Source of the DNA: Tolypeutes matacus
Taxonomy: Eukaryota; Chordata; Mammalia; Cingulata; Chlamyphoridae
Length of the DNA: 64,000 nt
NCBI GenBank assembly: GCA_026826555.1
Contig: JAKSZT010053883.1
Location: 25,073,234-25,137,233 of the forward strand
Direction of reading: 5' to 3'
The notes below the pieces were generated by a model, which was given only the letters and a program-made list of their open reading frames with translations, ran no database searches and was not told where the DNA came from. Positions 23,106 through 35,083 of this stretch are shown in pieces; the first letter of the stretch is position 1; each line of letters begins with the position of its first letter. A program made the translations under genes and the position numbers.

Positions 23106-23227
23106 CAAAAGTTGTTTTTAAAGGAATGAATGAATGAACCATCAGTGGCCTACCTTCCCAAGGTCCATGTGACTAGGGCAGATAGCCAGTGCTAGTGAAG
23201 GGAGGGAGCATGGACTTCAAGCCATAG

Positions 23228-23490
23228 ACCCTGTGATGGTTTGAGACTGAAGGGACCCCAGAGAAATATGTTTTTAAAGCTAATCCATTCCTATGGGTGT
23301 AAACTTATTGTAAACTTTTGATTAGGTTACTTCAATTAAGGGCCTTTTGGTTAAGTTACTTCAGTAGGGTATGGCCCAGGGTGAATCTTAAGCCTCTTAC
23401 TGAAATCCTTTATAAATGGTATAAATACAGAGAAAAAAGCCAAACAGGCCAGAAGATGAAAGCAGAAGAGAAGGGACATGCCCATCGTGT
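23228..23490 (+). mobile_element. MaLR-like LTR, 5' part
   Basis: Sense family text: 'gctaatccattcctatgggt', 'taaacttttgattaggttac', 'gaaatcctttataaatggta' (TATA region). The 3' half is missing. Confidence 0.75.
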
Positions 23491-23599
23491 TGAAGGTAAG
23501 GGGTCCTCTCATGGTTCTGGCACTCGCCCCCACCCTTGGTCCTGAGACCACCGAGTCAGCGCCCTGTCCTGAGAAGCAGAGGTCCCTGCTGCCTGGTCA

Positions 23600-23830
23600 G
23601 AGACCAGGCTGGCTCTGCAGAGTGCCATACCGCGTGTGTGACCAAAGATGTGCATCTGCATGAGCACCTGTGTGTGCACGCGTCCTTGTGTGGGCCTGTC
23701 AATTTATACTTGTGCAGGCAGGTGGGTGTACAGGTACATGGGTCTGTGTAGGTGTGTGTGAGCTTCTGTTTGGGTATGCGTGCTTCCATGTGCATCTCTG
23801 TATGGACTGGGTGTATTTGTGTTTCCAAAT
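23600..23830. repeat. degenerate TG-rich low-complexity tract
   Basis: Scattered GTGTGT blocks joined by short TG-rich words; a decayed microsatellite. The cysteine- and histidine-rich open frames it creates are artefacts. Confidence 0.75.
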
Positions 23831-23867
23831 TCCTTGAATTTTGGACATGAAGGAGACAAAATAGAGG

Positions 23868-24025
23868 TTCCCAAACTTTGCTTCATGTTAGAATCATGCT
23901 GATGGCCAGGCCATATCCCCAGTCATTTAAGTCAGAATTTTCAAGGGGTTGGGACCCAAGAATCAGTGCTTTTAAAAAATACCCCAGGTGATTCTAATGT
24001 GCATCCAAATTTGAGACCCAGTATT
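23868..24025 (+). mobile_element. hAT MER5A-like element
   Basis: 'ggttcccaaactttgcttca', 'ccccaggtgattctaatgtg' and 'atttgagaccca' give the MER5A order. Confidence 0.75.
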
Positions 24026-24077
24026 TTGAGTACTTGTTGAATAAAATCTTCCCATTTTGAAGATGGGAAAACTGAGA

Positions 24078-24108
24078 CACTGTGTGTGCGTGTGTGTGTG
24101 TGTGTGTC
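24078..24108. repeat. (TG)n microsatellite
   Basis: About 30 bases of TG with one C. Confidence 0.95.
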
Positions 24109-24109
24109 T

Positions 24110-24245
24110 ACAAGTGTGAATTGGCAGGGGTGGAATGTGTCACTAGAATAAGTTCCTTGAGGGCAGGGTCTTTGTTTAGTTCACAGTATGTTTCCCAAAT
24201 ACTTTGACCAGTGCCCTGCACATAGCAACCACTTAGTAGCAGGTT
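24110..24245 (+). mobile_element. L2 3' end
   Basis: 'aagttccttgagggcagggt' then 'cagtgccctgcacatagcaa' is the L2 3' terminal consensus order. Confidence 0.85.
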
Positions 24246-24399
24246 ACTATGCCTGAATGACCATGTCCTTGCAATGGGACCAGGAAGGAAGCTACTGTCA
24301 GTCCAGGTACCAAAGATGGGGGCTTGGAGTAGGGTGGTCGTGGTGGAGGTGGTGCCAAACTGTCAGGTTCAGGACATATTCTAAAGGTCAAGCCACCAG

Positions 24400-25340
24400 A
24401 ATTTGCCAAGGGATTAGATGTGGCGTATGAAGCAATGAGAGGATCCAAGGATGCCTCCAAGGTTTTTATTCAGAGCTGCCATTACACAGATGGGAACACT
24501 GGGAGAGAAGCAGGTTAGAAGGGGTTAAATTTTAGACGCGTTAAATTTGAGAAGTTTGTTAGACCTCCAAGTGGAGTCAGCTACAAGAATCTGATTTATA
24601 GGGGTCAGGTCAGAAGGGGAGATACAAATGGGTGAGTCGTCCATATTGAGTCAACTTTAAATCCCTGGGGCCCATGAGCCCCCAGCCAGTATCTGAGCAT
24701 AGGCAGAGAAAAAAAACAAAGTCACAGAGATAAGAGAAGAAATAGTTCAAGAAGAAAGGAATGTCGACTGTGTTAAATGCTGCTGAGAGGGAGTGAGATG
24801 AGAGGTGAAACAATTGGGGAAAATGGAGGTCCTTGGTGATCTTAACCAAAGGGGTTTTGGTAACGATGGAAGGCTGACTGAGGGGGTGGCAGGCGAGAAG
24901 GTGGAGTAAGGGCTCCTCTCCTGGGGGTTATTCTATAAATGAGAGCAGAGAAAAGGGAGAGTCACCGGAGGGGTATGTGGAGTCAGGGGAGGGTTGATGG
25001 GAGATAATATGGAGAGTTTACAGGCTGCCGAGAATGATTGACAGAAGGGAAGGTGTTTAAGACCCAGGAGAGAGGTGAGAAAAGGGAGAACAGAATGCGT
25101 GGGTTGGGGAGAGGGATGCCATGTTGAGCCAGAGGAGAGAGCGTGCCCTAGGTAGGCGCACAGCGGGGAGGGCAGGCAGAGCATATGGGGGGTGCAGTGG
25201 GGAGAATGTGGAGCTCTCTTTTTTCCGTTTATCTTTTCTCAGTGAAATAAGAAACAATTTCATGGACAAGAATGAGGAAGCAGAAGGGGGTCTTTGGTGA
25301 TTTGAGGTGAAATGTGGACAGACTGTCAGAAGCACAGAGG
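24400..25340 (+). mobile_element. ancient mammalian repeat (unassigned)
   Basis: Long purine-rich stretch with words such as 'gatccaaggatgcctccaag', 'gaagcaggttagaaggggtt' and 'gtcaactttaaatccctggg' in the order seen in other copies here (13.4 kb). No gene; the long minus-strand frames are by-products of purine bias. Confidence 0.5.
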
Positions 25341-26019
25341 TGCCAATTTATAGTGAGGTCAGTCGCCTGCTGTGGTTTTATTTTCAGCTATGTTCAAGTG
25401 CATGGGTGCTGGTGCAGAATGGGTGGAGGCACAGGGGAGAGCCAAAGAGGTGAGATGGCTTGGAATTGAGGTGGCCAGGGGGTTCTCTACGAGTCCACCT
25501 GTGGATGGCAATCCCATGGCCAAGAAACCCTCAAAGCCTTATCCTGCTCCCACAGGCTGTTCTTACACACATGTGGAGATGCAGGATGACCCTGGAGCTT
25601 GTAACAACACTGACTTTATAGAAGCAAGTGGTCCTGGGCCACCTAGCCAGTAAGAAGTAGAGCTGGGCTTTGAATTCAAATGTCCGTTCAGTGTTCTCCA
25701 TCCAAGGAAGCAGGGGCATGCACACGATGTTTAAGGAAGCCCTGCACCCCAGATGGTGAAGAGACACAAAGCCTTGACTCTCGGGGGGAGGGAGGTGAGG
25801 TGGGGGGGTGGATTAAACTTCAGGTAGAGTGTGCGCGAGGAGCATGGTTCCACCATGGTGACTTGCTGCCATCTGATGGCCACTATTGGTGTTGCACCCA
25901 AATGGAGCCTGCGTAGGATTTGTTCAGGCTAAGGATTCACCATTGAGGTGTAACTGTCTTGCTGAAAAGGGATAGACAGGTGTTAAATGAGGAAGAGAGG
26001 TCTGAGAGGTGCTAAAAAG
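25341..26019. other. intergenic, no gene supported
   Basis: No repeat recognised. Open frames at 25372-25653 and 25680-25916 have no known domain and no convincing splice frame. Confidence 0.45.
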
Positions 26020-26400
26020 CCATTCAGTTGTTCTTCATTCAATAAATATTTATTGATCACCTACTATGTGCCAGACACTGTTCTAAGCACTGGGATTCAG
26101 CAGGAAATGACAGAAAAGATCGTTGCCCTGGTAGAGCTGAGAGTCCATCACAGGGGAAGGAAGGAACAAATAATGAACAAATAAGCAAGACAATAATAGA
26201 TTGTCATGGGTTCTGTGAAGGAATGAAAAGGGTGGGTGACTGGAGAGGGAACTCAGATCAGGAGATGACATTTGAGGAGAGTTCTGATAGGGCAGAGGGT
26301 GAGGGAGAGATTCCAGAAAGGGGGAACAGCACCACACAGGCCCTGAGGTGCTGCAAGCTTTGAGCGGGTTCCAGGAACAGAAAGGAGGCCAGTGAGGTGG
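26020..26400 (+). mobile_element. ancient mammalian repeat (unassigned)
   Basis: 'aataaatatttattgatcac', 'tatgtgccagacactgttct', then 'gagatgacatttgaggagag' follow the order of a common old mammalian repeat. Confidence 0.6.
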
Positions 26401-27117
26401 CGCCTCGGCCCACTGCCAGCCTGCCCCTGCACTCTGCATCCTGTGCAGACCATCCTCTCACGAGGGCCATGCCATTGCCCTTCTCCTCCGTCAGCCCCCG
26501 GCCTCCTCTCGGATCCACCTTACTCAGGTGGTCCGCCGTGTTCCACCCAGCTGACCACTCCTCCTTGAAACGCTCTCCTTCCCTGGCTTACCTGACATCG
26601 ATCTCTGGTAGAAGGGAAAAACTATTATTCTCCTGCGAAAACGAAAACTTAATAATCAACATGGGGATGTTACTGTAACTGAGGGTTAAGAATGAACAAA
26701 TAATTATGATTACTGAAACATTACATAGATGCCTTTTTACTTTCTTGTAAATGCCTGAAATTACCGAACCTTGCTGAATCAGATGCCTTGATCTCTAATA
26801 ATTGAAAGAGCTTGAACAGTGGCTAAGAAAATGGTTTTGGATTTTTTTTTAGTGTAAAACACTTTGGAAGGGAGTGAAATCTTTGAAAACTTTGAATAAA
26901 TTTAGAGTTTTATAAAAACAGGCCCCTTGTTTTCTACACACGTCCTGTTTTTTTAAGGGAGCACCTGCTGTGTGCCAGGCACTGTTGGGAAGGGCAGAAT
27001 AAACCCATGTCTGTGACCCCAGAGCGAGGACTTACATGAGGTCAAGGAAGCAGCTGCCAATGTGTCTGTTCCCAGAGCTCTGCTCAAATAGAAAAATTAA
27101 TAAATAAAAGAATTGAT
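26401..27117. other. intergenic, unassigned
   Basis: No gene. 26700-26820 weakly resembles the start of the LTR at 27118 ('cagatgccttgatctctaat'). Confidence 0.4.
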
Positions 27118-27501
27118 TGTAGTTTAAAAAGCCTCTAATCTAGATGACTTTGATCTCTGATAATGATTGTAAAATTATATAACCTTTATCTTGTGATTGT
27201 GAGAACCCTGTGGCTGACCCCATTTTTGTACCCACTCCCTATTCTGTTTCACAACTTTAAAGTCTTACACTCACTAGACAGCCCCTTAATGTTTACTATT
27301 TAAGGAACCTAAATACCCCACTTACTCATTAGCATAAACCTGCTAAACCTGGATACGATAAAACTATGAGAATAACTGTTTTGGGAGAAAGATTTTAGAC
27401 CATTAGGTCATCTGTTCTCCTTGCTCTGTGCTGGCAATAAAACTTTCTTTGAAACCCTGGTGTCTCAGGAATTGGTCTTTGAAGTGCATTGGGCAAGAAC
27501 A
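27118..27501 (+). mobile_element. putative ERV1-type solo LTR
   Basis: Starts TGTAGTTTAAAAAGCC and ends 'ttgggcaagaaca'. Near the end 'tggcaataaaactttctttg' is the typical poly(A) signal and R/U5 text of gammaretrovirus-like LTRs. Target duplication unclear (3 of 4 bases). Confidence 0.65.
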
Positions 27502-28170
27502 TGCTTTTTGCTCATTATCATTACTGGTTTGAAGGAACCCACAGGCATTATGTTGAAGCCATGAGCCAGAAATGCTGATGTGCATAGTCAAAGGTCAGGG
27601 TCAGCATTTCTGGAAACTTGGGATAGGAGAGAAGCCATCAAGATGTCGGTCTTGTGTGTAGCTGCTGCCATGTAGTAAGCATGCGTTTCTGATCCTGTCT
27701 TCTGCTGATGGTGAGCCATTCTTGCAAATAAAATAAATATTTATATGTTTGCATACATAGTAGGCTTTTTTCAAATCCTATGAGTGGTGTTCCAAGAAAC
27801 AAATTTATTTTAGCAAACTAAATCCCTAAAATGGCAATTTTGGCATGTTATTCAAATACTGCCCAATTATGTTATCTGGTATTTCCCAGTGTTTGAATAT
27901 TTGCCATAGCCTACAGTTTTTGATAAGGCAAAATATTTTCATCATTAAAAAAAAGGAACATAAATGAAGTAACATGTACCCAAAATGCCCAACAGGAAGA
28001 TGTGTTTAGACATACCCTTCACCATTCAACCAACATCAATGCAAAATGAAATAAAATTTTCTACATCTGAAATATTTATCATAAAAGCAAAGATCGAGAC
28101 TACTGGATAGGACAACTAATGATTTGTGAATGTTAAATTTTCACTTTAAGAATAACTTCTTAATATTAAG
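27502..28170. other. intergenic, AT-rich, unassigned
   Basis: No gene or repeat family recognised. Confidence 0.5.
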
Positions 28171-28252
28171 GGGACAGATGTACCTCAAGTGATTGAGCGC
28201 CTGCTTCCCACGTACCAGACCCTGGGTTTGATTTCCAGTACCTCCAAAAAAG
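28171..28252 (+). mobile_element. armadillo tRNA-SINE head
   Basis: 'ggggacagatgtacctcaag', then 'cctgcttcccacg', a B-box-like 'ggtttgatttcc' and a short A-tail. Confidence 0.85.
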
Positions 28253-29281
28253 TAAAACTTGTAAATATTTGTGCTATCTTTTCATTTTTAAAAATGAATT
28301 TTATTTGGCCTTTACTTTGACTTAATGCTCCATTCTTTTACTGGTTTCTATTATCAAAAGTCTATAGAAGTAGAGGTCATTTTTAGATGTCATTGAACTA
28401 TATCATCTTGTCATACTGTATCAGTTCATAATAATAAAACAACACATTTATTATTATCTAGTTGGGGTTGTTTTTTTAACAGAAAACCTCTAAAAGTTTT
28501 AGTGTAACCTTCTCACAGAAAAATGTTCACCATTTATTATGATCCATCATTATTTTTCCAAAACACATAAATAAAGTGTTAGGAAAAATACAAAATAATT
28601 TACAATTTTGGGAATTCCTGAGAATTCTCAGAATTCTGGCTTCTCATACCCAAATCCCAAAGATTAATATCTGTTGCAGATTTGGATACACTTTTTGAAG
28701 TTTCATCTCTAATATCCCTTGAATCTGCATCCTGCCCCATCCCCAAGGACACTGCTCTAATCACCAGACCTTTATCATCTCTTTTCTGAACTTGTGAGGC
28801 AGCCTCCATGCCGTCCCAGAGGACTCTTTCTAAATTGAAAACTTTGCATGTCATTCCTCTGTGCAAAATCGTTTTCTGGCTCCCCCAAATATTTTCTCAA
28901 AATGCATCCTTGGATTGCTACATCAAAAATATATAGGGAGTTTCTTAAAGATGGTGATTTGGAATCCTCACTCAATATACTGAATCAGAATCTTTGGGGG
29001 TTGAAGCCTAGGACTCTGGATAGTCAAGTCTTCTAGGTGATTAAAAAAAGAACTTTTAAAATGGTTAAAAGCAGAACAAATGCAGAAAGCCACACAAAAC
29101 AAATGAACTGTCATAAGGCAAACACGCCTCTAACCCCCCCCCATCTGAAGACAAAACCTTACCACCCATCCCAGAAACTCTCCACATGCCCCCTTCCAAT
29201 CAAACCCCCTTTCCACTGTCTCCCTCCCAAGAGCAATCATCACCCTGACTTGTATGGTTTCATTTTACCTATTGTGTTTTG
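28253..29281. other. intergenic with MER5A-like fragment
   Basis: 28955-29045 resembles MER5A ('ctgaatcagaatctttgggg', 'gtcaagtcttctaggtgatt'). The rest is AT-rich and unassigned. Open frames at 28600-28866 and 29037-29366 have no domain. Confidence 0.45.
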
Positions 29282-30640
29282 TTTTTTTTTTTCCAGAGTT
29301 GAATCTTGTAGAAGCTTTTATTTCATTGATGAAAAGAATGCAGTAAATAGAATCTATACTGATTAACATTAGGCATGCACCTCTACCCAAAACTGCTGTT
29401 AGTTTTTGACTGGCATAAATCTTCATAACTAATTTAGGCACATCTTTGAATTTTGTACCCTGAAATACAGACTAAGTTAACTTCTTCCTTGTGACAGTCT
29501 AATAATGAGCATTATGTTCACTGGCTAAATTCCTTTATAACTAAAGGTCTCTAGACTCTCAGGCTGCCTATACTGCCTTCAGAGACTATGCTTTATATAG
29601 GGTTTTAAGTAAATCATAGTATATAGGAGGGAGATAATCTAGAAAGCTGAGATGTACAGTTTTAACACTCCATAAATTTTTTTCCAGCACTGATAGTCAA
29701 ACACTAGATAAGGAGCCCTCAAGTTACAGAACCAAATTATTCTCCCCCCACCGCTGCCTTTTCTGAAACACACAAAAATGTGTATCAATCTCCCCAGAAA
29801 TCTGAAATGAATCCACACACATGACATGTCTGTGGTCCCACTGTGAAGTTACAGGAAGCAGCTAATGGAACTTTGAGAAAAGCATAGTGCCACAGACAGT
29901 AATATGCATCTGGCAGTTTTCCATTCATCTGTCAGTTATTTTCACAAGATGAGCATTAAAAAACACAACCAAATACATAAATGACAGGGAAGCGGCTGTG
30001 GCTCAATCAGTAGGGCTCCCGTTTACCATATGGGAGGCCCCGGGTTCGGTTCCCGGGACCTCCTGGTGAAGGCAAGCCCGCCCGCACGGCATGGTTGGCT
30101 GACCCAGCGAGCACAAGCAGCAAGGGGGGGATAAATGAATAAATAAATAAAATCTTTAAAAAAAAAAAAAAAAAAATACATAAATGACCCTCACGCCCCA
30201 CACAAAGTAACTGGTCTCTGTTCATGCTCAGGTGGCAGGAAGTAATGCCAAGATCTGAGAAGACTGGCTTGGATTTCTGGGCCTGTTCCAGTCGATTCAA
30301 GATGAACTGGCTTGTATCAATGAAGCGCTCAACGCAACTCACAAAGCAGGCCTCAGCCCGGCCGGCCAACTCTGGCCCAGGCTTGTCCATGCACTTCTCC
30401 CAACAAAGTGCAGCCACCCGGCGCAGCAGCTGCTCAGGGCGCTGCTCCTGCGGCTCCACCTCGATGAAAGGCTGCAGCAGCGAGTCCACGAGCCCAGGCC
30501 CCCGGCGGAGGAACGCGGGGAGGTATCTACCCCGGCGCCAGCACGCGAGCCCAGGCCATCCCCGCGGCGACTCCCCGACCTGGCCAGTTTCCGGCGGAAC
30601 CGGAAGTACTCCTGTGTTGCTTTTAGTACTTTTAAATTTC
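29282..30640 (-). pseudogene. TIMM8A: TIMM8A processed retrocopy
   Basis: An intronless copy of TIMM8A, the small Tim chaperone of the mitochondrial intermembrane space. Between 30530 and 30254 the minus strand encodes most of the protein, including the signature [14 protein letters not shown] and [20 protein letters not shown], so both twin CX3C motifs (CWEKC and CFVSC) are kept. It is broken: the start codon position holds GTA (30530-30528), one base is missing just before the VDSLLQ segment (about 30490), and a short deletion near 30254 removes the normal C-terminus and stop, so the frame runs on. The 3' UTR-like part runs down to 29293, with AATAAA (reverse of 29317-29322) about 25 bases before a poly(A) tail (T-run 29282-29292). 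These are the marks of L1-driven retroposition. A SINE interrupts the 3' UTR. The normal gene is X-linked in mammals; the neighbourhood here is that of TINAGL1. No clear target duplication found. Confidence 0.9.
29986..30173 (+). mobile_element. armadillo tRNA-SINE in the retrocopy
   Basis: Starts 'agggaagcggctgtggctca', B-box 'gttcggttcc', (AATA)n linker and poly(A). Perfect 15-bp target duplication AAATACATAAATGAC at 29971-29985 and 30174-30188. It is younger than the TIMM8A retrocopy. Confidence 0.97.
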
Positions 30641-31418
<778 letters not shown>

Positions 31419-31555
31419 CTAGTTGGTAATGTAAATAAATGTTTAACTTTCTCAGAGATGGTTAGCTTTTAAAGGTGGCTGTACTCCTTTACACTCTTAC
31501 TAGCAATGTACGAGAAATCCAGTTGTTCTAAACCTCACCAGTATTTAGTATTAAT

Positions 31556-32232
31556 TGTTTTAGTTTGCTAAAGGCTGTCAAAGCAAAATACCAGAAATAG
31601 GTTGGCTTTTATAACGGGAATTTATTAGGGCAAAATCTTACAGTTCCGAAGCCATGAAAACGTCTAAATCATGGCATCAGCAGAAATATTGTCTCATAAA
31701 AGGTCAGCTGCTGGTGATTCTGGACTTCTGCACGTGGCAAAGCAAAATGGTGGCCAGTTTCGGCCTTTTTCCTCAGTCTCACCTTCTTCCAGAGCTCACC
31801 TGTGGGTGATCAGGTATATGGTTTGTTTCTCCCTGTCCTTATTTCTTCAGCTTCAGGCTGCTCTGCTGATTCCAGCCTCAGGCCTCTCTCTCTCAGCCTC
31901 TCAGGTTTCTCCATCTTTCTGTGGCTGTAGGCAATCCTGGAGTCCTTTCTCACGTGGCAGGGTAAAAATGGCAGCTCTCTTTCTCTGAGTGTCTCTGCTT
32001 TCAGTCCTCAGTATATATAAGGCTCCAGTGAAAGGATTAAGAGCCATTCTGGGTCCCCCAATCTAATCAAAGGCCCTTAAGAGAAGCGAGTTAGTCAAAA
32101 GTGATCTAACCAAAAGGTCCCTTAATTGAATCTAACTAAAAGGTCCCACATAAAATAGGTTTACATGCACAGGAATGGGTTAGCTTTAAGAACATAATTT
32201 TCTGGGGTCCACAAAAGACTCAAACCAGCACA
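31556..32232 (-). mobile_element. MaLR-like solo LTR with perfect TSD
   Basis: The cleanest member of the local LTR family. It starts TGTTTTAGTTTGCT and ends AAACCAGCACA, flanked by TTAAT on both sides (31551-31555 and 32233-32237). On the minus strand: U3, TATA region (reverse of 'gtatatataaggctcc', near 32011), AATAAA (reverse of 'tttattagggcaaaatc', near 31621) and TG...CA ends. Solo LTR within L1 3' UTR. Confidence 0.92.
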
Positions 32233-32671
32233 TTAATCCTTTTTTATTTTAGCCATGCTAGTGGTATGAAATGGCATTTCATTGTGGTTTTAATTAATTT
32301 TTTATTAGAGAAGTTGTAAGTTTATAGAAAATACAGAGTTCCCATATTACTACCCCCCCATTATTAACACCTTGCAGTAGTATGGTAATTTTGCTATAAT
32401 TGATGAAAGAATATTATTATAATTGTACCATTAACCATACTCCATAGTTTACATTAGGGTTCTCTGTTTGTGTTTACAGTCCTACGTTGTTGTTGTTTTT
32501 TAACTAGTAACATACATACAACCCAAAATTTCCCCTTTTAACTATATTCAGTTATCTAATTCAGTGCTGTTAATTAAGTTCACACTGTTGTGTTTCCATC
32601 ACTACCATCCATTACCAAAACTTTTCCATTACCCCCAATAGAAATCCTGTACAGCTTAAGCAATAACTCCC

Positions 32672-33124
32672 TGTATTAGTCAGCGTTCTCTAGGGGAACA
32701 GAATCGACAGGAGAGGAGATATCTGTCAATAATATGAGATTTTATAAGAGTCTCTCACATGACCATGGGGATGCACAAGTCTAGGTACTGCAGGCAGGCT
32801 GCAAACTAGGGGCTCCGATGAAAGTCCAGTGAAGGTCCTTGATGAGTTTCTGGGAGACGCTGGCTGTCCAAAGAGCTGGGAAATTCTCTCTGAATGCTGA
32901 AATCACTTCCCCTTTTAAGGCATTCAACTGATTGGATAAAAGGGTCACCCATTGATGATGCAATCTCCCTGATTGATGCAGATGTAATCAGCCATCCATG
33001 AAGTAAACTCACTGGTGACCAAAGTCCATAAATGTTATTGTATTACAATGAACCCAGTGCTTGCTTATCCAAACACCTGGACACAATTACCTGGCAGAAT
33101 TGACACATTAGCCTAACCATCACA
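32672..33124 (-). mobile_element. ERVL-type (MLT2-like) LTR with perfect TSD
   Basis: Starts TGTATTAGTCAGCGTTCTCT and ends 'agcctaaccatcaca'. Flanked by CTCCC at 32667-32671 and 33125-33129. The termini are those of ERVL LTRs, related in type to 1440-1930. Inserted in L1 3' UTR. Confidence 0.9.
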
Positions 33125-33488
33125 CTCCCCATTCCCTACTTTCACCCCAGCCCATGGCAACCTATATTCTAGTTTCTGACACTACAAATTTGCTTATTTT
33201 AATTACTTCATAATAGTGATATCATACAATATTTACCCTTTTGTGCCTGGCTTATTTCACTCAACATGTTGTCTTTAAAGTTCATTTATGTTGCAGCATG
33301 TATCAGAACTTCATTCCCTTTTACAGCTGAATATTATACCTTTGAATGTACTATATACCATATTTTGTTTGTCCATTCATCAGTTAATGGACACTAGGGT
33401 TGCTTCCATCTTTTGGTAATTGTGAATAATGCTGCTGTGACCATCAGTGTGCAAATATCTGTTCAAGTCACTGCTTCAATATTTTTGG

Positions 33489-33701
33489 CTATATACCTAG
33501 AAGTGAGATTGCCAGGTCATATAGTAATTTTATACTTAACTTTCTGAGGAACCGCCAAATTGTCTTCCACAGCAGCTGCACCATTTTACATTCCCACCAA
33601 CAATGAATGAGTGTTCCTATTTCTCCACATCCTCTCCAACACTTGGAATTTTCAATGTTTTTAATAATAGGCATTCTAGTGAGTGTGAAATGGTATCTCA
33701 T
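33489..33701 (-). pseudogene. L1 ORF2 C-terminal fragment
   Basis: The minus-strand frame includes RCWRGC-like text (CWRGCGEIGTLIHCWWECK), the cysteine-rich C-terminal segment of L1 ORF2p that follows the reverse transcriptase. Only about 70 codons are open; upstream ORF2 is absent. Confidence 0.85.
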
Positions 33702-34197
33702 TGTTTAGATTTGCATTTCCCTATGGCTAATGATGTTGCACATCTTTTCATGTACTTTTTGGCCATTGTATCTCTTCTTTGGAGAAATGTCTAGTTAAGT
33801 CTTTCACCCGTTTTTTATTTATTGCTTTATTGTCTTGTACCATATTGAGTGCCTTCTCATTTTATCTGGATGTATTTTTCATCTGTTTTCCTTGTGGATA
33901 CCTGTGGTAAAAATTTAACATCATAAATATATAACAATCATATTTGGTTTGATATAACTTAACTTTAACAGCATGCACATATACTTTTCCCACACCCCTC
34001 TATCCCACAACCTTTCTTTTTGTACTTGTTACCACTTATATCATTGTACATTGTACGCCCAAAAACATAGATTCATCATTATTTTTTATGCACTTGTGTT
34101 TTAGTGTCTGTAGGAAGTAAGAAGTGGAGTTATATACCAAACAATGCAGTGCAATAATAGTGGCATTTATAATTATGTTTATACCTTTATCACAGGT

Positions 34198-34245
34198 CTT
34201 TATTTCTTTTTTTTTTTCTTTTCTTTTCTTTTCTTTATTTCTTTT
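34198..34245. repeat. (TTTCT)n polypyrimidine tract
   Basis: Run of T and TTTTC units within the L1 remnant. Confidence 0.9.
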
Positions 34246-34871
34246 TGCTGCTTTGAACCACTGTCTGGTGTACTTTCTGTTCAGTCTGAAAACTCTCTTT
34301 AGCATTGCTTGTAGGGCAGATTGAGTGGTGATGAACTACCTCAAGCTTTTGTTTATCTGAGAATGTCTTAATCTCTCTCTCATTTCTGAAAGAGAGTTTT
34401 GCTGGATGTAAAATTCTTGTCTGGCAGTTGTTTTCTCTCAGCACTTTTAGGTATTTCAACCTGCTATCTTCTTGCCTCCAATGTTTCTGATGAGAAATCG
34501 GTCCTCAATCTAATTGGGACTCCCTTATAATATGTAGCATGTTGCTTTTCTCTTACAGCTTTAAGAACTCTCTGTCTTTTCTTTGCATTCAACAGTGTGA
34601 CCAATATATGACAGGGTGTGTTTTTCTTCATGTTTATCCCTGTTTGGTGTTCGTGAGCTTCTTGGATGTGAATATTCACATTTTTTGCTAAGTATGGAAA
34701 GTTCTCTGTCATTATTTCTTTCACTATTCCTTTGGCCCCATTCTCTCTTTCCTTTCCTTCTAGGACTCCCAAAATGTATATATTGATGTGTTTGATGGTA
34801 CCCCAGAGGTGTCTTAGGCTATTTTCACTTTTAATATTTCTTTTCTCTTTCTCCTTCTCAGCCCAACTCAT
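34235..34871 (-). pseudogene. L1 ORF1 C-terminal half
   Basis: The minus strand encodes L1 ORF1p text in two adjoining frames: RRM-like part (around 'ENFPYLAKNVNIHIQEAH') and C-terminal domain ('VPIRLRTDFSSETLEARR', then 'LRENNCQTRILHPAKLSF'). ORF1p is the nucleic-acid chaperone of the L1 RNP. A frameshift near 34464 and the missing N-terminus make it dead. Confidence 0.85.
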
Positions 34872-34906
34872 TTCAAGTGTCTTGTCTTCAAGTTCACTTC
34901 TTTCTT

Positions 34907-34918
34907 TTTTATTTTATT

Positions 34919-34949
<31 letters not shown>

Positions 34950-35083
34950 CAGGCAGGAAGTTTATTGGGAAGCTCTCCCAATGGAGGGGGTCTGAAGAAT
35001 AGACTTCAGCTCCCTCGCCAGCATGGTGGGAGTCTGAAGAGAGACTTCAGCCCACCCGTGGAAGGTGGTGGATAAGAATTTAT
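34907..35083 (-). mobile_element. small retroposed transcript, unknown source
   Basis: Inserted in the L1 5' UTR with a perfect 12-bp target duplication CACTTCTTTCTT (34895-34906 and 35084-35095). On the minus strand it ends with CCCAATAAACTTCCTGCC, then a (CAAT)n run and an A-rich tail, so it came from a polyadenylated RNA. It contains two similar inverted-repeat blocks (CTGAAGTCT...AGACTTCAG type) at about 34991-35012 and 35030-35051. Not matched to any gene or known SINE; could be a 3' piece of an LTR transcript. Confidence 0.7.

Noticed and set aside
30007..30489. Functional TIMM8A-like gene
   Set aside because: The apparent start is a GTG, the true start position is mutated, the C-terminus runs into a SINE, and the copy is intronless with a poly(A) remnant.
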